The notes: generated by a model not told the origin, from the sequence alone. A stretch of 64,000 nucleotides of DNA from Auanema rhodensis (GCA_964057225.1 OZ059897.1:22506001-22570000); one strand, 5' to 3'. Counted from the first letter of the stretch, positions 13,201 through 28,800 are shown. Numbers and translations are program-made.

Positions 13201-13729
13201 ATCTAATTTTGAGAACCGCATCTCTTTATCTTTCACGTGAAGCGAGTTACATACCAAGTGCACATCACGTGTACATTTAATTAGCATAAATTAAAGTTCA
13301 CGTAAATTTCAAAGTCATGGTTACCATGCACCAATATCAATAAAAATTTGTTTTTAGACTAATATGGACATGGGGAATCTAATTTTGAAAACCGCATCTC
13401 TTTATCTTTCACGTGAAGCGAGTTACATACCAAGTGCACATCACGTGTACATTTAATTAGCATAAATTAAAGTTCACGTAAATTTCAAAGTCATGGTTAC
13501 CATGAACCAATATCAATAAAAATTTGTTTTTAGACTAATATGGACATGGGGAATCTAATTTTGAAAACCGCATCTCTTTATCTTTCACGTGAAGCGAGTT
13601 ACATACCAAGTGCACATCACGTGTACATTTAATTAGCATAAATTAAAGTTCACGTAAATTTCAAAGTCATGGTTACCATGAACCAATATCAATAAAAATT
13701 TGTTTTTAGACTAATATGGACATGGGGAA
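10210..13729 (+). repeat. 13-monomer duplication (offset 2,288 bp), about 7 monomers conserved
   Basis: The block 10210-11441 matches 12498-13729 at an offset of 13 x 176 bp. Shared rare markers are GTGTATAT (10453/12741), AATCAAATTTTG (10523/12811), ACAGC with CTTCAT (10577/12865) and TTTTTAAAC (10891/13179). Differences are few: A16 at 11105, TATTGAT near 11225, CTCTCTAT near 11288, A118 near 11383 and G12 near 13213. These look like private mutations after duplication. Confidence 0.85.
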
Positions 13730-15137
13730 TCTAATTTTGAAAACCGCATCTCTTTATCTTTCACGTGAAGCGAGTTACATACCAAGTGCCCATCACGTGT
13801 ACATTTAATTAGCATAAATTAAAGTTCACGTAAATTTCAAAGTCATGGTTACCATGAACCAATATCAATAAAAATTTGTTTTTAGACTAATATGGACATG
13901 GGGAATCTAATTTTGAAAACCGCATCTCGTTATCTTTCACGTGAAGCGAGTTACATACCAAGTGCACATCACGTGTACATTTAATTAGCATAAATTAAAG
14001 TTCACGTAAATTTCAAAGTCATGGTTACCATGCACCAATATCAATCAAAATTTGTTTTTAGACTAATATGGACATGGGGAATCTAATTTTGAAAACCGCA
14101 TCTCTTTATCTTTCACGTGAAGCAAGTTACATACCAAGTGCACATCACGTGTACATTTAATTAGCATAAATTAAAGTTCACGTAAATTTCAAAGTCATGG
14201 TTACCATGCACCAATATCAATAAAAATTTGTTTTTAGACTAATATGGACATGGGGAATCTAATTTTGAAAACCGCATCTCTTTATCTTTCACGTGAAGCG
14301 AGTTACATACCAAGTGCACATCACGTGTACATTTAATTAGCATAAATTAAAGTTCACGTAAATTTCAAAGTCATGGTTACCATGCACCAATATCAATAAA
14401 AATTTGTTTTTAGACTAATATGGACATGGGGAATCTAATTTTGAAAACCGCATCTCTTTATCTTTCACGTGAAGCGAGTTACATACCAAGTGCACATCAC
14501 GTGTACATTTAATTAGCATAAATTAAAGTTCACGTAAATTTCAAAGTCATGGTTACCATGAACCAATATCAATAAAAATTTGTTTTTAGACTAATATGGA
14601 CATGGGGAATCTAATTTTGAAAACCGCATCTCTTTATCTTTTACGTGAAGCGAGTTACATACCAAGTGCACATCACGTGTACATTTAATTAGCATAAATT
14701 AAAGTTCACGTAAATTTCAAAGTCATGGTTACCATGCACCAATATCAATAAAAATTTGTTTTTAGACTAATATGGACATGGGGAATCTAATTTTGAAAAC
14801 CGCATCTCTTTATCTTTCACGTGAAGCGAGTTACATACCAAGTGCACATCACGTGTACATTTAATTAGCATAAATTAAAGTTCACGTAAATTTCAAAGTC
14901 ATGGTTACCATGAACCAATATCAATAAAAATTTGTTTTTAGACTAATATGGACATGGGGAATCTAATTTTGAAAACCGCATCTCTTTATCTTTCACGTGA
15001 AGCGAGTTACATACCAAGTGCACATCACGTGTACATTTAATTAGCATAAATTAAAGTTCACGTAAATTTCAAAGTCATGGTTACCATGAACCAATATCAA
15101 TAAAAATTTGTTTTTAGACTAATATGGACATGGGAAA

Positions 15138-16721
15138 TCTAATTTTGAAAACCGCATCTCTTTATCTTTCACGTGAAGCGAGTTACATACCAAGTGCACA
15201 TCACGTGTACATTTAATTAGCATAAATTAAAGTTCACGTAAATTTCAAAGTCATGGTTACCATGAAGCAATATCAATAAAAATTTGTTTTTAGACTAATA
15301 TGGACATGGGGAATCAAATTTTGAAAACAGCATCTCTTCATCTTTCACGTGAAGCGAGTTACATACCAAGTGCACATCACGTGTACATTTAATTAGCATA
15401 AATTAAAGTTCACGTAAATTTCAAAGTCATGGTTACCATGCACCAATATCAATAAAAATTTGTTTTTAGACTAATATGGACATGGGGAATCTAATTTTGA
15501 AAACCGCATCTCTTTATCTTTCACGTGAAGCGAGTTACATACCAAGTGCACATCACGTGTACATTTAATTAGCATAAATTAAAGTTCACGTAAATTTCAA
15601 AGTCATGGTTACCATGAACCAATATCAATAAAAATTTGTTTTTAGACTAATATGGACATGGGAAATCTAATTTTGAAAACCGCATCTCTTTATCTTTCAC
15701 GTAAAGCGAGTTACATACCAAGTGCACATCACGTGTACATTTAATTAGCATAAATTAAAGTTCACGTAAATTTCAAAGTCATGGTTACCATGAAGCAATA
15801 TCAATAAAAATTTGTTTTTAGACTAATATGGACATGGGGAATCAAATTTTGAAAACCGCATCTCTTTATCTTTCACGTGAAGCGAGTTACATAACAAGTG
15901 CACATCACGTGTACATTTAATTAGCATGAATTAAAGTTCACGTAAATTTCAAAGTCATGGTTACCATGCACCAATATCAATAAAATTTTGTTTTTAGACT
16001 AATATGGACATGGGGAATCTAATTTTGAAAACAGCATCTCTTCATCTTTCACGTGAAGCGAGTTACATACCAAGTGCACATCACGTGTACATTTAATTAG
16101 CATAAATTAAAGTTCACGTAAATTTCAAAGTCATGGTTACCATGCACCAATATCAATAAAAATTTGTTTTTAGACTAATATGGACATGGGGAATCTAATT
16201 TTGAAAACCGCATCTCTTTATCTTTCACGTGAAGCGAGTTACATACCAAGTGCACATCACGTGTACATTTAATTAGCATAAATTAAAGTTCACGTAAATT
16301 TCAAAGTCATGGTTACCATGAACCAATATCAATAAAAATTTGTTTTTAGACTAATATGGACATGGGAAATCTAATTTTGAAAACCGCATCTCTTTATCTT
16401 TCACGTAAAGCGAGTTACATACCAAGTGCACATCACGTGTACATTTAATTAGCATAAATTAAAGTTCACGTAAATTTCAAAGTCATGGTTACCATGAAGC
16501 AATATCAATAAAAATTTGTTTTTAGACTAATATGGACATGGGGAATCAAATTTTGAAAACCGCATCTCTTTATCTTTCACGTGAAGCGAGTTACATACCA
16601 AGTGCACATCACGTGTACATTTAATTAGCATAAATTAAAGTTCACGTAAATTTCAAAGTCATGGTTACCATGCACCAATATCAACAAAAATTTGTTTTTA
16701 GACTAATATGGACATGGGGAA
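15138..16721 (+). repeat. 4-monomer duplication (704 bp) with GGGAAATC and AATCAAATTTTG markers
   Basis: GGGAAATCT precedes a copy whose palindrome is changed to CACGTAAAG, followed by a GAAG type and then AATCAAATT. This run appears at 15.66-15.85 kb and again at 16.37-16.55 kb, offset 704 bp (GTAAAG 15701/16405; ATCAAA 15841/16545). A related but less complete version starts at 15.13 kb, and GGGAAATCT with GAAG also occurs at 2.11 and 7.39 kb. Confidence 0.82.
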
Positions 16722-19700
16722 TCTAATTTTGAAAACCGCATCTCTTTATCTTTCACGTGAAGCGAGTTACATACCAAGAGCACATCACGTGTACATTTAA
16801 TTAGCATAAATTAAAGTTCACGTAAATTTCAAAGTCATGGTTACCATGAACCAATATCAATAAAAATTTGTTTTTAGACTAATATGGACATGGGGAATCT
16901 AATTTTGAAAACCGCATCTCTTCATCTTTCACGTGAAGCGAGTTACATACCAAGTGCACATCACGTGTACATTTAATTAGCATAAATTAAAGTTCACGTA
17001 AATTTCAAAGTCATGGTTACCATGCACCAATATCAATAAAAATTTGTTTTTAGACTAATATGGACATGGGGAATCTAATTTTGAAAACCGCATCTCTTTA
17101 TCTTTCACGTGAAGCGAGTTACATACCAAGTGCACATCACGTGTACATTTAATTAGCATAAATTAAAGTTCACGTAAATTTCAAAGTCATGGTTACCATG
17201 AAGCAATATCAATAAAAATTTGTTTTTAGACTAATATGGACATGGGGAATCTAATTTTGAAAACCGCATCTCTTTATCTTTCACGTGAAGCGAGTTACAT
17301 ACCAAGTGCACATCACGTGTACATTTAATTAGCATTAATTAAAGTTCACGTAAATTTCAAAGTCATGGTTACCATGAACCAATATCAATAAAAATTTGTT
17401 TTTAGACTAATATGGACATGGGGAATCTAATTTTGGAAACCGCATCTCTTTATCTTTCACGTGAAGCGAGTTACATACCAAGTGCACATCACGTGTACAT
17501 TTAATTAGCATAAATTAAAGTTCACGTAAATTTCAAAGTCATAGTTACCATGAAGCAATATCAATAAAAATTTGTTTTTAGACTAATATGGACATGGGGA
17601 ATCTAATTTTGAAAACCGCATCTCTTTATCTTTCACGTGAAGCGAGTTACATACCAAGTGCACATCACGTGTACATTTATTTAGCATAAATTAAAGTTCA
17701 CGTAAATTTCAAAGTCATGGTTACCATGAACCAATATCAATAAAAATTTGTTTTTAGACTAATATGGACATGGGGAATCTAATTTTGAAAACCGCATTTC
17801 TTTATCTTTCACGTGAAGCGAGTTACATACCAAGAGCACATCACGTGTACATTTAATTAGCATAAATTAAAGTTCACGTAAATTTCAAAGTCATGGTTAC
17901 CATGAAGCAATATCAATAAAAATTTGTTTTTAGACTAATATGGACATGGGGAATCTAATTTTGAAAACCGCATCTCTTTATCTTTCACGTGAAGCGAGTT
18001 ACATACCAAGTGCACATCACGTGTACATTTAATTAGCATAAATTAAAGTTCACGTAAATTTCAAAGTCATGGTTACCATGAAGCAATATCAATAAAAATT
18101 TGTTTTTAGACTAATATGGACATGGGGAATCTAATTTTGAAAACCGCATCTCTTCATCTTTCACGTGAAGCGAGTTACATACCAAGTGCACATCACGTGT
18201 ACATTTAATTAGCATTAATTAAAGTTCACGTAAATTTCAAAGTCATGGTTACCATGAACCAATATCAATAAAAATTTGTTTTTAGACTAATATAGACATG
18301 GGGAATCTAATTTTGAAAACCGCATCTCTTTATCTTTCACGTGAAGCGAGTTACATACCAAGTGCACATCACGTGTACATTTAATTAGCATAAATTAAAG
18401 TTCACGTAAATTTCAAAGTCATGGTTACCATGAACCAATATCAATAAAAATTTGTTTTTAGACTAATATGGACATGGGGAATCTAATTTTGAGAACCGCA
18501 TCTCTTTATCTTTCACGTGAAGCGAGTTACATACCAAGTGCACATCACGTGTACATTTAATTAGCATAAATTAAAGTTCACGTAAATTTCAAAGTCATGG
18601 TTACCATGAACCAATATCAATAAAAATTTGTTTTTAGACTAATATGGACATGGGGAATCTAATTTTGAAAACCGCATCTCTTTATCTTTCACGTGAAGCG
18701 AGTTACATACCAAGTGCACATCACGTGTACATTTAATTAGCATAAATTAAAGTTCACGTAAATTTCAAAGTCATGGTTACCATGAACCAATATCAATAAA
18801 AATTTGTTCTTAGACTAATATGGACATGGGGAATCTAATTTTGAAAACCGCATCTCTTTATCTTTCACGTGAAGCGAGTTACATACCAAGTGCACATCAC
18901 GTGTACATTTAATTAGCATAAATTAAAGTTCACGTAAATTTCAAAGTCATGGTTACCATGCACAAATATCAATAAAAATTTGTTTTTAGACTAATATGGA
19001 CATGGGGAATCTAATTTTGAAAACCGCATCTCTTTATCTTTCACGTGAAGCGAGTTACATATCAAGTGCACATCACGTGTACATTTAATTAGCATAAATT
19101 AAAGTTCACGTAAATTTCAAAGTCATGGTTACCATGCACCAATATCAATAAAAATTTGTTTTTAGACTAATATGGACATGGGGAATCTAATTTTGAAAAC
19201 CGCATCTCTTTATCTTTCACGTGAAGCGAGTTACATACCAAGAGCACATCACGTGTACATTTAATTAGCATAAATTAAAGTTCACGTAAATTTCAAAGTC
19301 ATGGTTACCATGAACCAATATCAATAAAAATTTGTTTTTAGACTAATATGGACATGGGGAATCTAATTTTGAAAACCGCATCTCTTTATCTTTCACGTGA
19401 AGCGAGTTACATACCAAGTGCACATCACGTGTACATTTAATTAGCATAAATTAAAGTTCACGTAAATTTCAAAGTCATGGTTACCATGAACCAATATCAA
19501 TAAAAATTTGTTTTTAGACTAATATGGACATGGGGAATCTAATTTTGAAAACCGCATCTCTTTATCTTTCACGTGAAGCGAGTTACATACCAAGTGCACA
19601 TCACGTGTACATTTAATTAGCATAAATTAAAGTTCACGTAAATTTCAAAGTCATGGTTACCATGAACCAATATCAATAAAAATTTGTTTTTAGACTAATA

Positions 19701-21825
19701 TGGACATGGGGAATCTAATTTTGAAAACCGCATCTCTTTATCTTTCACGTGAAGCGAGTTACATACCAAGTGCAAATCACGTGTACATTTAATTAGCATA
19801 AATTAAAGTTCACGTAAATTTCAAAGTCATGGTTACCATGAACCAATATCAATAAAAATTTGTTTTTAGACTAATATGGACATGGGGAATCTAATTTTGA
19901 AAACCGCATCTCTTTATCTTTCACGTGAAGCGAGTTACATACCAAGTGCACATCACGTGTACATTTAATTAGCATAAATTAAAGTTCACGTAAATTTCAA
20001 AGTCATGGTTACCATGAACCAATATCAATAAAAATTTGTTTTTAGACTAATATGGACATGGGGAATCTAATTTTGAAAACCGCATCTCTTTATCTTTCAC
20101 GTGAAGCGAGTTACATACCAAGTGCACATCACGTGTACATTTAATTAGCATAAATTAAAGTTCACGTAAATTTCAAAGTCATGGTTACCATGCACAAATA
20201 TCAATAAAAATTTGTTTTTAGACTAATATGGACATGGGGAATCTAATTTTGAAAACTGCATCTCTTTATCTTTCACGTGAAGCGAGTTACATACCAAGTG
20301 CACATCACGTGTACATTTAATTAGCATAAATTAAAGTTCACGTAAATTTCAAAGTCATGGTTACCATGCACCAATATCAATAAAAATTTGTTTTTAGACT
20401 AATATGGACATGGGGAATCTAATTTTGAAAACCGCATCTCTTTATCTTTCACGTGAAGCGAGTTACATACCAAGAGCACATCACGTGTACATTTAATTAG
20501 CATAAATTAAAGTTCACGTAAATTTCAAAGTCATGGTTACCATGAACCAATATCAATAAAAATTTGTTTTTAGACTAATATGGACATGGGGAATCTAAAT
20601 TTGAAAACCGCATCTCTTCATCTTTCACGTGAAGCGAGTTACATACCAAGTGCACATCACGTGTACATTTAATTAGCATAAATTAAAGTTCACGTAAATT
20701 TCAAAGTCATGGTTACCATGCACCAATATCAATAAAAATTTGTTTTTAGACTAATATGGACATGGGGAATCTAATTTTGAAAACCGCATCTCTTTATCTT
20801 TCACGTGAAGCGAGTTACATACCAAGTGCACATCACGTGTACATTTAATTAGCATAAATTAAAGTTCACGTAAATTTCAAAGTCATGGTTACCATGAAGC
20901 AATATCAATAAAAATTTGTTTTTAGACTAATATGGACATGGGGAATCTAATTTTGAAAACCGCATCTCTTTATCTTTCACGTGAAGCGAGTTACATACCA
21001 AGTGCACATCACGTGTACATTTAATTAGCATTAATTAAAGTTCACGTAAATTTCAAAGTCATGGTTACCATGAACCAATATCAATAAAAATTTGTTTTTA
21101 GACTAATATGGACATGGGGAATCTAATTTTGGAAACCGCATCTCTTTATCTTTCACGTGAAGCGAGTTACATACCAAGTGCACATCACGTGTACATTTAA
21201 TTAGCATAAATTAAAGTTCACGTAAATTTCAAAGTCATAGTTACCATGAAGCAATATCAATAAAAATTTGTTTTTAGACTAATATGGACATGGGGAATCT
21301 AATTTTGAAAACCGCATCTCTTTATCTTTCACGTGAAGCGAGTTACATACCAAGTGCACATCACGTGTACATTTATTTAGCATAAATTAAAGTTCACGTA
21401 AATTTCAAAGTCATGGTTACCATGAACCAATATCAATAAAAATTTGTTTTTAGACTAATATGGACATGGGGAATCTAATTTTGAAATCCGCATTTTTTTA
21501 TCTTTCACGTGAAGCGAGTTACATACCAAGAGCACATCACGTGTACATTTAATTAGCATAAATTAAAGTTCACGTAAATTTCAAAGTCATGGTTACCATG
21601 AAGCAATATCAATAAAAATTTGTTTTTAGACTAATATGGACATGGGGAATCTAATTTTGAAAACCGCATCTCTTTATTTTTCACGTGAAGCGAGTTACAT
21701 ACCAAGTGCACATCACGTGTACATTTAATTAGCATAAATTAAAGTTCACGTAAATTTCAAAGTCATGGTTACCATGAAGCAATATCAATAAAAATTTGTT
21801 TTTAGACTAATATGGACATGGGGAA
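16722..21825 (+). repeat. 21-monomer offset duplication (3,696 bp), 8 monomers each side
   Basis: Monomers 16722-18129 reappear at 20418-21825. Rare markers agree one for one: CAAGAGCAC (16779/20475), GCATTAATT (17336/21032), TTTTGGAAAC (17436/21132), CATAGTT with GAAG (about 17543/21239), ACATTTATTT (17679/21375), GCATTT (17798/21494) and a second CAAGAGCAC (17835/21531). The downstream copy has gained extra private changes, for example near 20600 and 21486-21497. The sequence between the two halves is itself a 7-mer duplication. Confidence 0.88.
18306..20769 (+). repeat. 7-monomer tandem duplication (1,232 bp)
   Basis: Unit 18306-19537 and unit 19538-20769 are adjacent. Markers GCACAAATA (18960/20192) and CAAGAGCAC (19243/20475) are both exactly 1,232 bp apart, and the order of 127-130 types (GAAC x3, GCAC, GCAC, GAAC) agrees over six monomers. 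The seventh differs: 20594 has C26 and GCAC where 19362 is GAAC. The block overlaps the right arm of the 21-mer duplication, so the two events are nested. Confidence 0.82.
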
Positions 21826-24800
21826 TCTAATTTTGAAAACCGCATCTCTTTATCTTTCACGTGAAGCGAGTTACATACCAAGTGCACATCACGTGTACAT
21901 ATAATTAGCATAAATTAAAGTTCACGTAAATTTTAAAGTCATGGTTACCATGAACCAATATCAATAAAAATTTGTTTTTAGACTAATATGGACATGGGGA
22001 ATCTAATATTGAAAACCGCATCTCTTTATCTTTCACGTGAAGCGAGTTACATACCAAGTGCACATCACGTGTACATTTAATTAGCATAAATTAAAGTTCA
22101 CGTAAAATTCAAAGTCATGGTTACCATGCACCAATATAAATAAAAATTTGTTTTTAGACTAATATGGACATGGGGAATCTAATTTTGAAAACCGCATCTC
22201 TTTATCTTTCACGTGAAGCGAGTTACATACCAAGTGCACATCACGTGTACATTTAATTAGCATAAATTAAAGTTCACGTAAATTTCAAAGTCATGGTTAC
22301 CATGAAGCAATATCAATAAAAATTTGTTTTTAGACTAATATGGACATGGGGAATCTAATTTTGAAAACCGCATCTCTTTATCTCTCACGTGAAGCGAGTT
22401 ACATACCAAGTGCACATCACGTGTACATTTAATTAGCATTAATTAAAGTTCACGTAAATTTCAAAGTCATGGTTACCATGAACCAATATCAATAAAAATT
22501 TGTTTTTAGACTAATATGGACATGGGGAATCTAATTTTGAAAACCGCATCTCTTTATCTTTCACGTGAAGCGAGTTACATACCAAGTGCACATCACGTGT
22601 ACATTTAATTAGCATAAATTAAAGTTCACGTAAATTTCAAAGTCATGGTTACCATGAACCAATATCAATAAAAATTTGTTTTTAGACTAATATGGACATG
22701 GGGAATCTAATTTTGAAAACCGCATCTCTTTATCTTTCACGTGAAGCGAGTTACATACCAAGTGCACATCACGTGTACATTTAATTAGCATAAATTAAAG
22801 TTCACGTAAATTTCAAAGTCATGGTTACCATGCACCAATATCAATAAAAATTTGTTTTTAGACTAATATGGACATGGGGAATCTAATTTTGAAAACCGCA
22901 TCTCTTTATCTTTCACGTGAAGCGAGTTACATACCAAGTGCACATCACGTGTACATTTAATTAGCATAAATTAAAGTTCACGTAAATTTCAAAGTCATGG
23001 TTACCATGAACCAATATCAATAAAAATTTGTTTTTAGACTAATATGGACATGGGGAATCTAATATTGAAAACCGCATCTCTTTATCTTTCACGTGAAGCG
23101 AGTTACATACCAAGTGCACATCACGTGTACATTTAATTAGCATAAATTAAAGTTCACGTAAAATTCAAAGTCATGGTTACCATGCACCAATATCAATAAA
23201 AATTTGTTTTTAGACTAATATGGACATGGGGAATCTAATTTTGAAAACCGCATCTCTTTATCTTTCACGTGAAGCGAGTTACATACCAAGTGCACATCAC
23301 GTGTACATTTAATTAGCATAAATTAAAGTTCACGTAAATTTCAAAGTCATGGTTACCATGCACCAATATCAATAAAAATTTGTTTTTAGACTAATATGGA
23401 CATGGGGAATCTAATTTTGAAAACCGCATCTCTTTATCTTTCACGTGAAGCGAGTTACATACCAAGTGCACATCACGTGTACATTTAATTAGCATAAATT
23501 AAAGTTCACGTAAATTTCAAAGTCATGGTTACCATGCACCAATATCAATAAAAATTTGTTTTTAGACTAATATGGACATGGGGAATCTAATTTTGAAAAC
23601 CGCATCTCTTCATCTTTCACGTGAAGCGAGTTACATACCAAGTGCACATCACGTGTACATTTAATTAGCATAAATTAAAGTTCACGTAAATTTCAAAGTC
23701 ATGGTTACCATGAACCAATATCAATAAAAATTTGTTTTAAGACTAATATGGACATGGGGAATCTAATTTTGAAAACCGCATCTCTTTATCTTTCACGTGA
23801 AGCGAGTTACATACCAAGTGCACATCACGTGTACATTTAATTAGCATAAATTAAAGTTCACGTAAATTTCAAAGTCATGGTTACCATGAACCAATATCAA
23901 TAAAAATTTGTTTTTAGACTAATATGGACATGGGGAATCTAATTTTGAAAACCGCATCTCTTTATCTTTCACGTGAAGCGAGTTACATACCAAGTGCACA
24001 TCACGTGTACATTTAATTAGCATAAATTAAAGTTCACGTAAATTTCAAAGTCATGGTTACCATGAACCAATATCAACAAAAATTTGTTTTTAGACTAATA
24101 TGGACATGGGGAATCTAATTTTGAAAACCGCATCTCTTTATCTTTCACGTGAAGCGAGTTACATACCAAGTGCACATCACGTATACATTTAATTAGCATA
24201 AATTAAAGTTCACGTAAATTTCAAAGTCATGGTTACCATGAACCAATATCAATAAAAATTTGTTTTTAGACTAATATGGACATGGGGAATCTAATTTTGA
24301 AAACCGCATCTCTTTATCTTTCACGTGAAGCGAGTTACATACCAAGTGCACATCACGTGTACATTTAATTAGCTTAAATTAAAGTTCACGTAAATTTCAA
24401 AGTCATGGTTACCATGCACCAATATCAATAAAAATTTGTTTTTAGATTAATATGGACATGGGGAATCTAATTTTGAAAACCGCATCTCTTCATCTTTCAC
24501 GTGAAGCGAGTTACATACCAAGTGCACATCACGTGTACATTTAATTAGCATAAATTAAAGTTCACGTAAATTTCAAAGTCATGGTTACCATGCACCAATA
24601 TCAATAAAAATTTGTTTTTAGACTAATATGGACATGGGGAATCTAATTTTGAAAACCGCATCTCTTTATCTTTCACGTGAAGCGAGTTACATACCAAGTG
24701 CACATCACGTGTACATTTAATTAGCATAAATTAAAGTTCACGTAAATTTCAAAGTCATGGTTACCATGCACCAATATCAATAAAAATTTGTTTTTAGACT

Positions 24801-24965
24801 AATATGGACATGGGGAATCTAATTTTGAAAACCGCATCTCTTTATCTTTCACGTGAAGCGAGTTACATACCAAGTGCACATCACGTGTACATTTAATTAG
24901 CATAAATTAAAGTTCACGTAAATTTCAAAGTCATGGTTACCATGAACCAATATCAATAAAAATTT

Positions 24966-25697
24966 GTTTTTAGACTAATATGGACATGGGGAATCTAATT
25001 TTGAAAACCGCATCTCTTTATTTTTCACGTGAAGCGAGTTACATACCAAGTGCACATCACGTGTACATTTAATTAGCATAAATTAAAGTTCACGTAAATT
25101 TCAAAGTCATGGTTACCATGAACCAATATCAATAAAAATTTGTTTTTAGACTAATATGGACATGGGGAATCTAATTTTGAAAACCGCATCTCTTTATCTT
25201 TCACGTGAAGCGAGTTACATACCAAGTGCACATCACGTGTACATTTAATTAGCATAAATTAAAGTTCACGTAAATTTCAAAGTCATGGTTACCATGCACC
25301 AATATCAATAAAAATTTGTTTTTAGACTAATATGGACATGGGGAATCTAATTTTGAAAACCGCATCTCTTTATCTTTCACGTGAAGCGAGTTACATACCA
25401 AGTGCACATCACGTGTACATTTAATTAGCATAAATTAAAGTTCACGTAAATTTCAAAGTCATGGTTACCATGAACCAATATCAATAAAAATTTGTTTTTA
25501 GACTAATATGGACATGGGGAATCTAATTTTGAAAACCGCATCTCTTTATTTTTCACGTGAAGCGAGTTACATACCAAGTGCACATCACGTGTACATTTAA
25601 TTAGCATAAATTAAAGTTCACGTAAATTTCAAAGTCATGGTTACCATGAACCAATATCAATAAAAATTTGTTTTTAGACTAATATGGACATGGGGAA
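24966..25697 (+). repeat. Trimer-spaced copies marked by TTTATTTTTC
   Basis: Position 29 C to T (giving TTATTTTTCACG) occurs at 25022 and 25550, three monomers apart, each in a GAAC copy followed by further GAAC/GCAC copies in a similar order. The same change stands alone near 21679. Confidence 0.7.
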
Positions 25698-25873
25698 TCT
25701 AATTTTGAAAACCGCATCTCTTTATCTTTCACGTGAAGCGAGTTACATACCAAGTGCACATCACGTGTACATTTAATTAGCATAAATTAAAGTTCACGTA
25801 AATTTCAAAGTCATGGTTACCATGAACCAATATCAATAAAAATTTGTTTTTAGACTAATATGGACATGGGGAA

Positions 25874-28800
25874 TCTAATTTTGAAAACCGCATCTCTTTA
25901 TCTTTCACGTGAAGCGAGTTACATACCAAGTGCACATCACGTGTACATTTAATTAGCATAAATTAAAGTTCACGTAAATTTCAAAGTCATGGTTACCATG
26001 CACCAATATCAATAAAAATTTGTTTTTAGACTAATATGGACATGGGGAATCTAATTTTGAAAACCGCATCTCTTTATCTTTCACGTGAAGCGAGTTACAT
26101 ACCAAGTGCACATCACGTGTACATTTAATTAGCATAAATTAAAGTTCACGTAAATTTCAAAGTCATGGTTACCATGAACCAATATCAATAAAAATTTGTT
26201 TTTAGACTAATATGGACATGGGGAATCTAATTTTGAAAACCGCATCTCTTTATCTTTCACGTGAAGCGAGTTACATACCAAGTGCACATCACGTGTACAT
26301 TTAATTAGCATAAATTAAAGTTCACGTAAATTTCAAAGTCATGGTGACCATGCACCAATATCAATAAAAATTTGTTTTTAGACTAATATGGACATGGGGA
26401 ATCTAATTTTGAAAACCACATCTCTTTATCTTTCACGTGAAGCGAGTTACATACCAAGTGCACATCACGTGTACATTTAATTAGCATAAATTAAAGTTCA
26501 CGTAAATTTCAAAGTCATGGTTACCATGCACCAATATCAATAAAAATTTGTTTTTAGACTAATATGGACATGGGGAATCTAATTTTGAAAACCGCATCTC
26601 TTTATCTTTCACGTGAAGCGAGTTACATACCAAGTGCACATCACGTGTACATTTAATTAGCATAAATTAAAGTTCACGTAAATTTCAAAGTCATGGTTAC
26701 CATGCACCAATATCAATAAAAATTTGTTTTTAGACTAATATGGACATGGGGAATCTAATTTTGAAAACCGCATCTCTTTATCTTTCACGTGAAGCGAGTT
26801 ACATACCAAGTGCACATCACGTGTACATTTAATTAGCATAAATTAAAGTTCACGTAAATTTCAAAGTCATGGTTACCATGCACCAATATCAATAAAAATT
26901 TGTTTTTAGACTAATATGGACATGGGGAGTCTAATTTTGAAAACCGCATCTCTTTATCTTTCACGTGAAGCGAGTTACATACCAAGTGCACATCACGTGT
27001 ACATTTAATTAGCATAAATTAAAGTTCACGTAAATTTCAAAGTCATGGTTACCATGAACCAATATCAATAAAAATTTGTTTTTAGACTAATATGGACATG
27101 GGGAATCTAATTTTGAAAACCGCATCTCTTTATCTTTCACGTGAAGCGAGTTACATACCAAGTGCACATCACGTGTACATTTAATTAGCATAAATTAAAG
27201 TTCACGTAAATTTCAAAGTCATGGTTACCATGCACCAATATCAATAAAAATTTGTTTTTAGACTAATATGGACATGGGGAATCTAATTTTGAAAACCGCA
27301 TCTCTTTATCTTTCACGTGAAGCGAGTTACATACCAAGTGCACATCACGTGTACATTTAATTAGCATAAATTAAAGTTCACGTAAATTTCAAAGTCATGG
27401 TTACCATGCACCAATATCAATAAAAATTTGTTTTTAGACTAATATGGACATGGGGAATCTAATTTTGAAAACCGCATCTCTTTATCTTTCACGTGAAGCG
27501 AGTTACATACCAAGTGCACATCACGTGTACATTTAATTAGCATAAATTAAAGTTCACGTAAATTTCAAAGTCATGGTTACCATTCACCAATATCAATAAA
27601 AATTTGTTTTTAGACTAATATGGACATGGGGAATCTAATTTTGAAAACCGCATCTCTTCATCTTTTAGGTGAAGCGAGTTACATACCAAGTGCACATCAC
27701 GTGTACATTTAATTAGCATAAATTAAAGTTCACGTAAATTTCAAAGTCATGGTTACCATGCACCAATATCAATAAAAATTTGTTTTTAGACTAATATGGA
27801 CATGGGGAATCTAATTTTGAAAACCGCATCTCTTTATCTTTCACGTGAAGCGAGTTACATACCAAGTGCACATCACGTGTACATTTAATTAGCATAAATT
27901 AAAGTTCACGTAAATTTCAAAGTCATGGTTACCATTCACCAATATCAATAAAAATTTGTTTTTAGACTAATATGGACATGGGGAATCTAATTTTGAAAAC
28001 CGCATCTCTTCATCTTTTAGGTGAAGCGAGTTACATACCAAGTGCACATCACGTGTACATTTAATTAGCATAAATTAAAGTTCACGTAAATTTCAAAGTC
28101 ATGGTTACCATGCACCAATATCAATAAAAATTTGTTTTTAGACTAATATGGACATGGGGAATCTAATTTTGAAAACCGCATCTCTTTATCTTTCACGTGA
28201 AGCGAGTTACATACCAAGTGCACATCACGTGTACATTTAATTAGCATAAATTAAAGTTCACGTAAATTTCAAAGTCATGGTTACCATGCACCAATATCAA
28301 TAAAAATTTGTTTTTAGACTAATATGGACATGGGGAATCTAATTTTGAAAACCTCATCTCTTTATCTTTCACGTGAAGCGAGTTACATACCAAGTGCACA
28401 TCACGTGTACATTTAATTAGCATAAATTAAAGTTCACGTAAATTTCAAAGTCATGGTTACCATGAACCAATATCAATAAAAATTTGTTTTTAGACTAATA
28501 TGGACATGGGGAATCTAATTTTGAAAACCGCATCTCTTTATCTTTCACGTGAAGCGAGTTACATACCAAGTGCACATCACGTGTACATTTAATTAGCATA
28601 AATTAAAGTTCACGTAAATTTCAAAGTCATGGTTACCATGCACCAATATCAATAAAAATTTGTTTTTAGACTAATATGGACATGGGGAATCTAATTTTGA
28701 AAACCGCATCTCTTTATCTTTCACGTGAAGCGAGTTACATACCAAGTGCACATCACGTGTACATTTAATTAGCATAAATTAAAGTTCACGTAAATTTCAA

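Larger units (their letters stand above)
1410..16193 (+). repeat. Linked two-monomer haplotype T145 then A16/C26, 5' part of the array only
   Basis: Monomers starting at 1586, 5458, 8802, 10562, 12850, 15314 and 16018 carry ACAGC (A at 16) together with CTTCAT (C at 26). In six of the seven (not 15314) the preceding monomer has AAAATTTTG, that is T at position 145. Preceding copies at 1410, 8626 and 15842 also share G at position 87, while those at 10386 and 12674 add C141. Spacings are 22, 19, 10, 13, 14 and 4 monomers. The combination spans a monomer boundary, so it marks descent by block duplication. I did not find it after 16.2 kb. Confidence 0.85.
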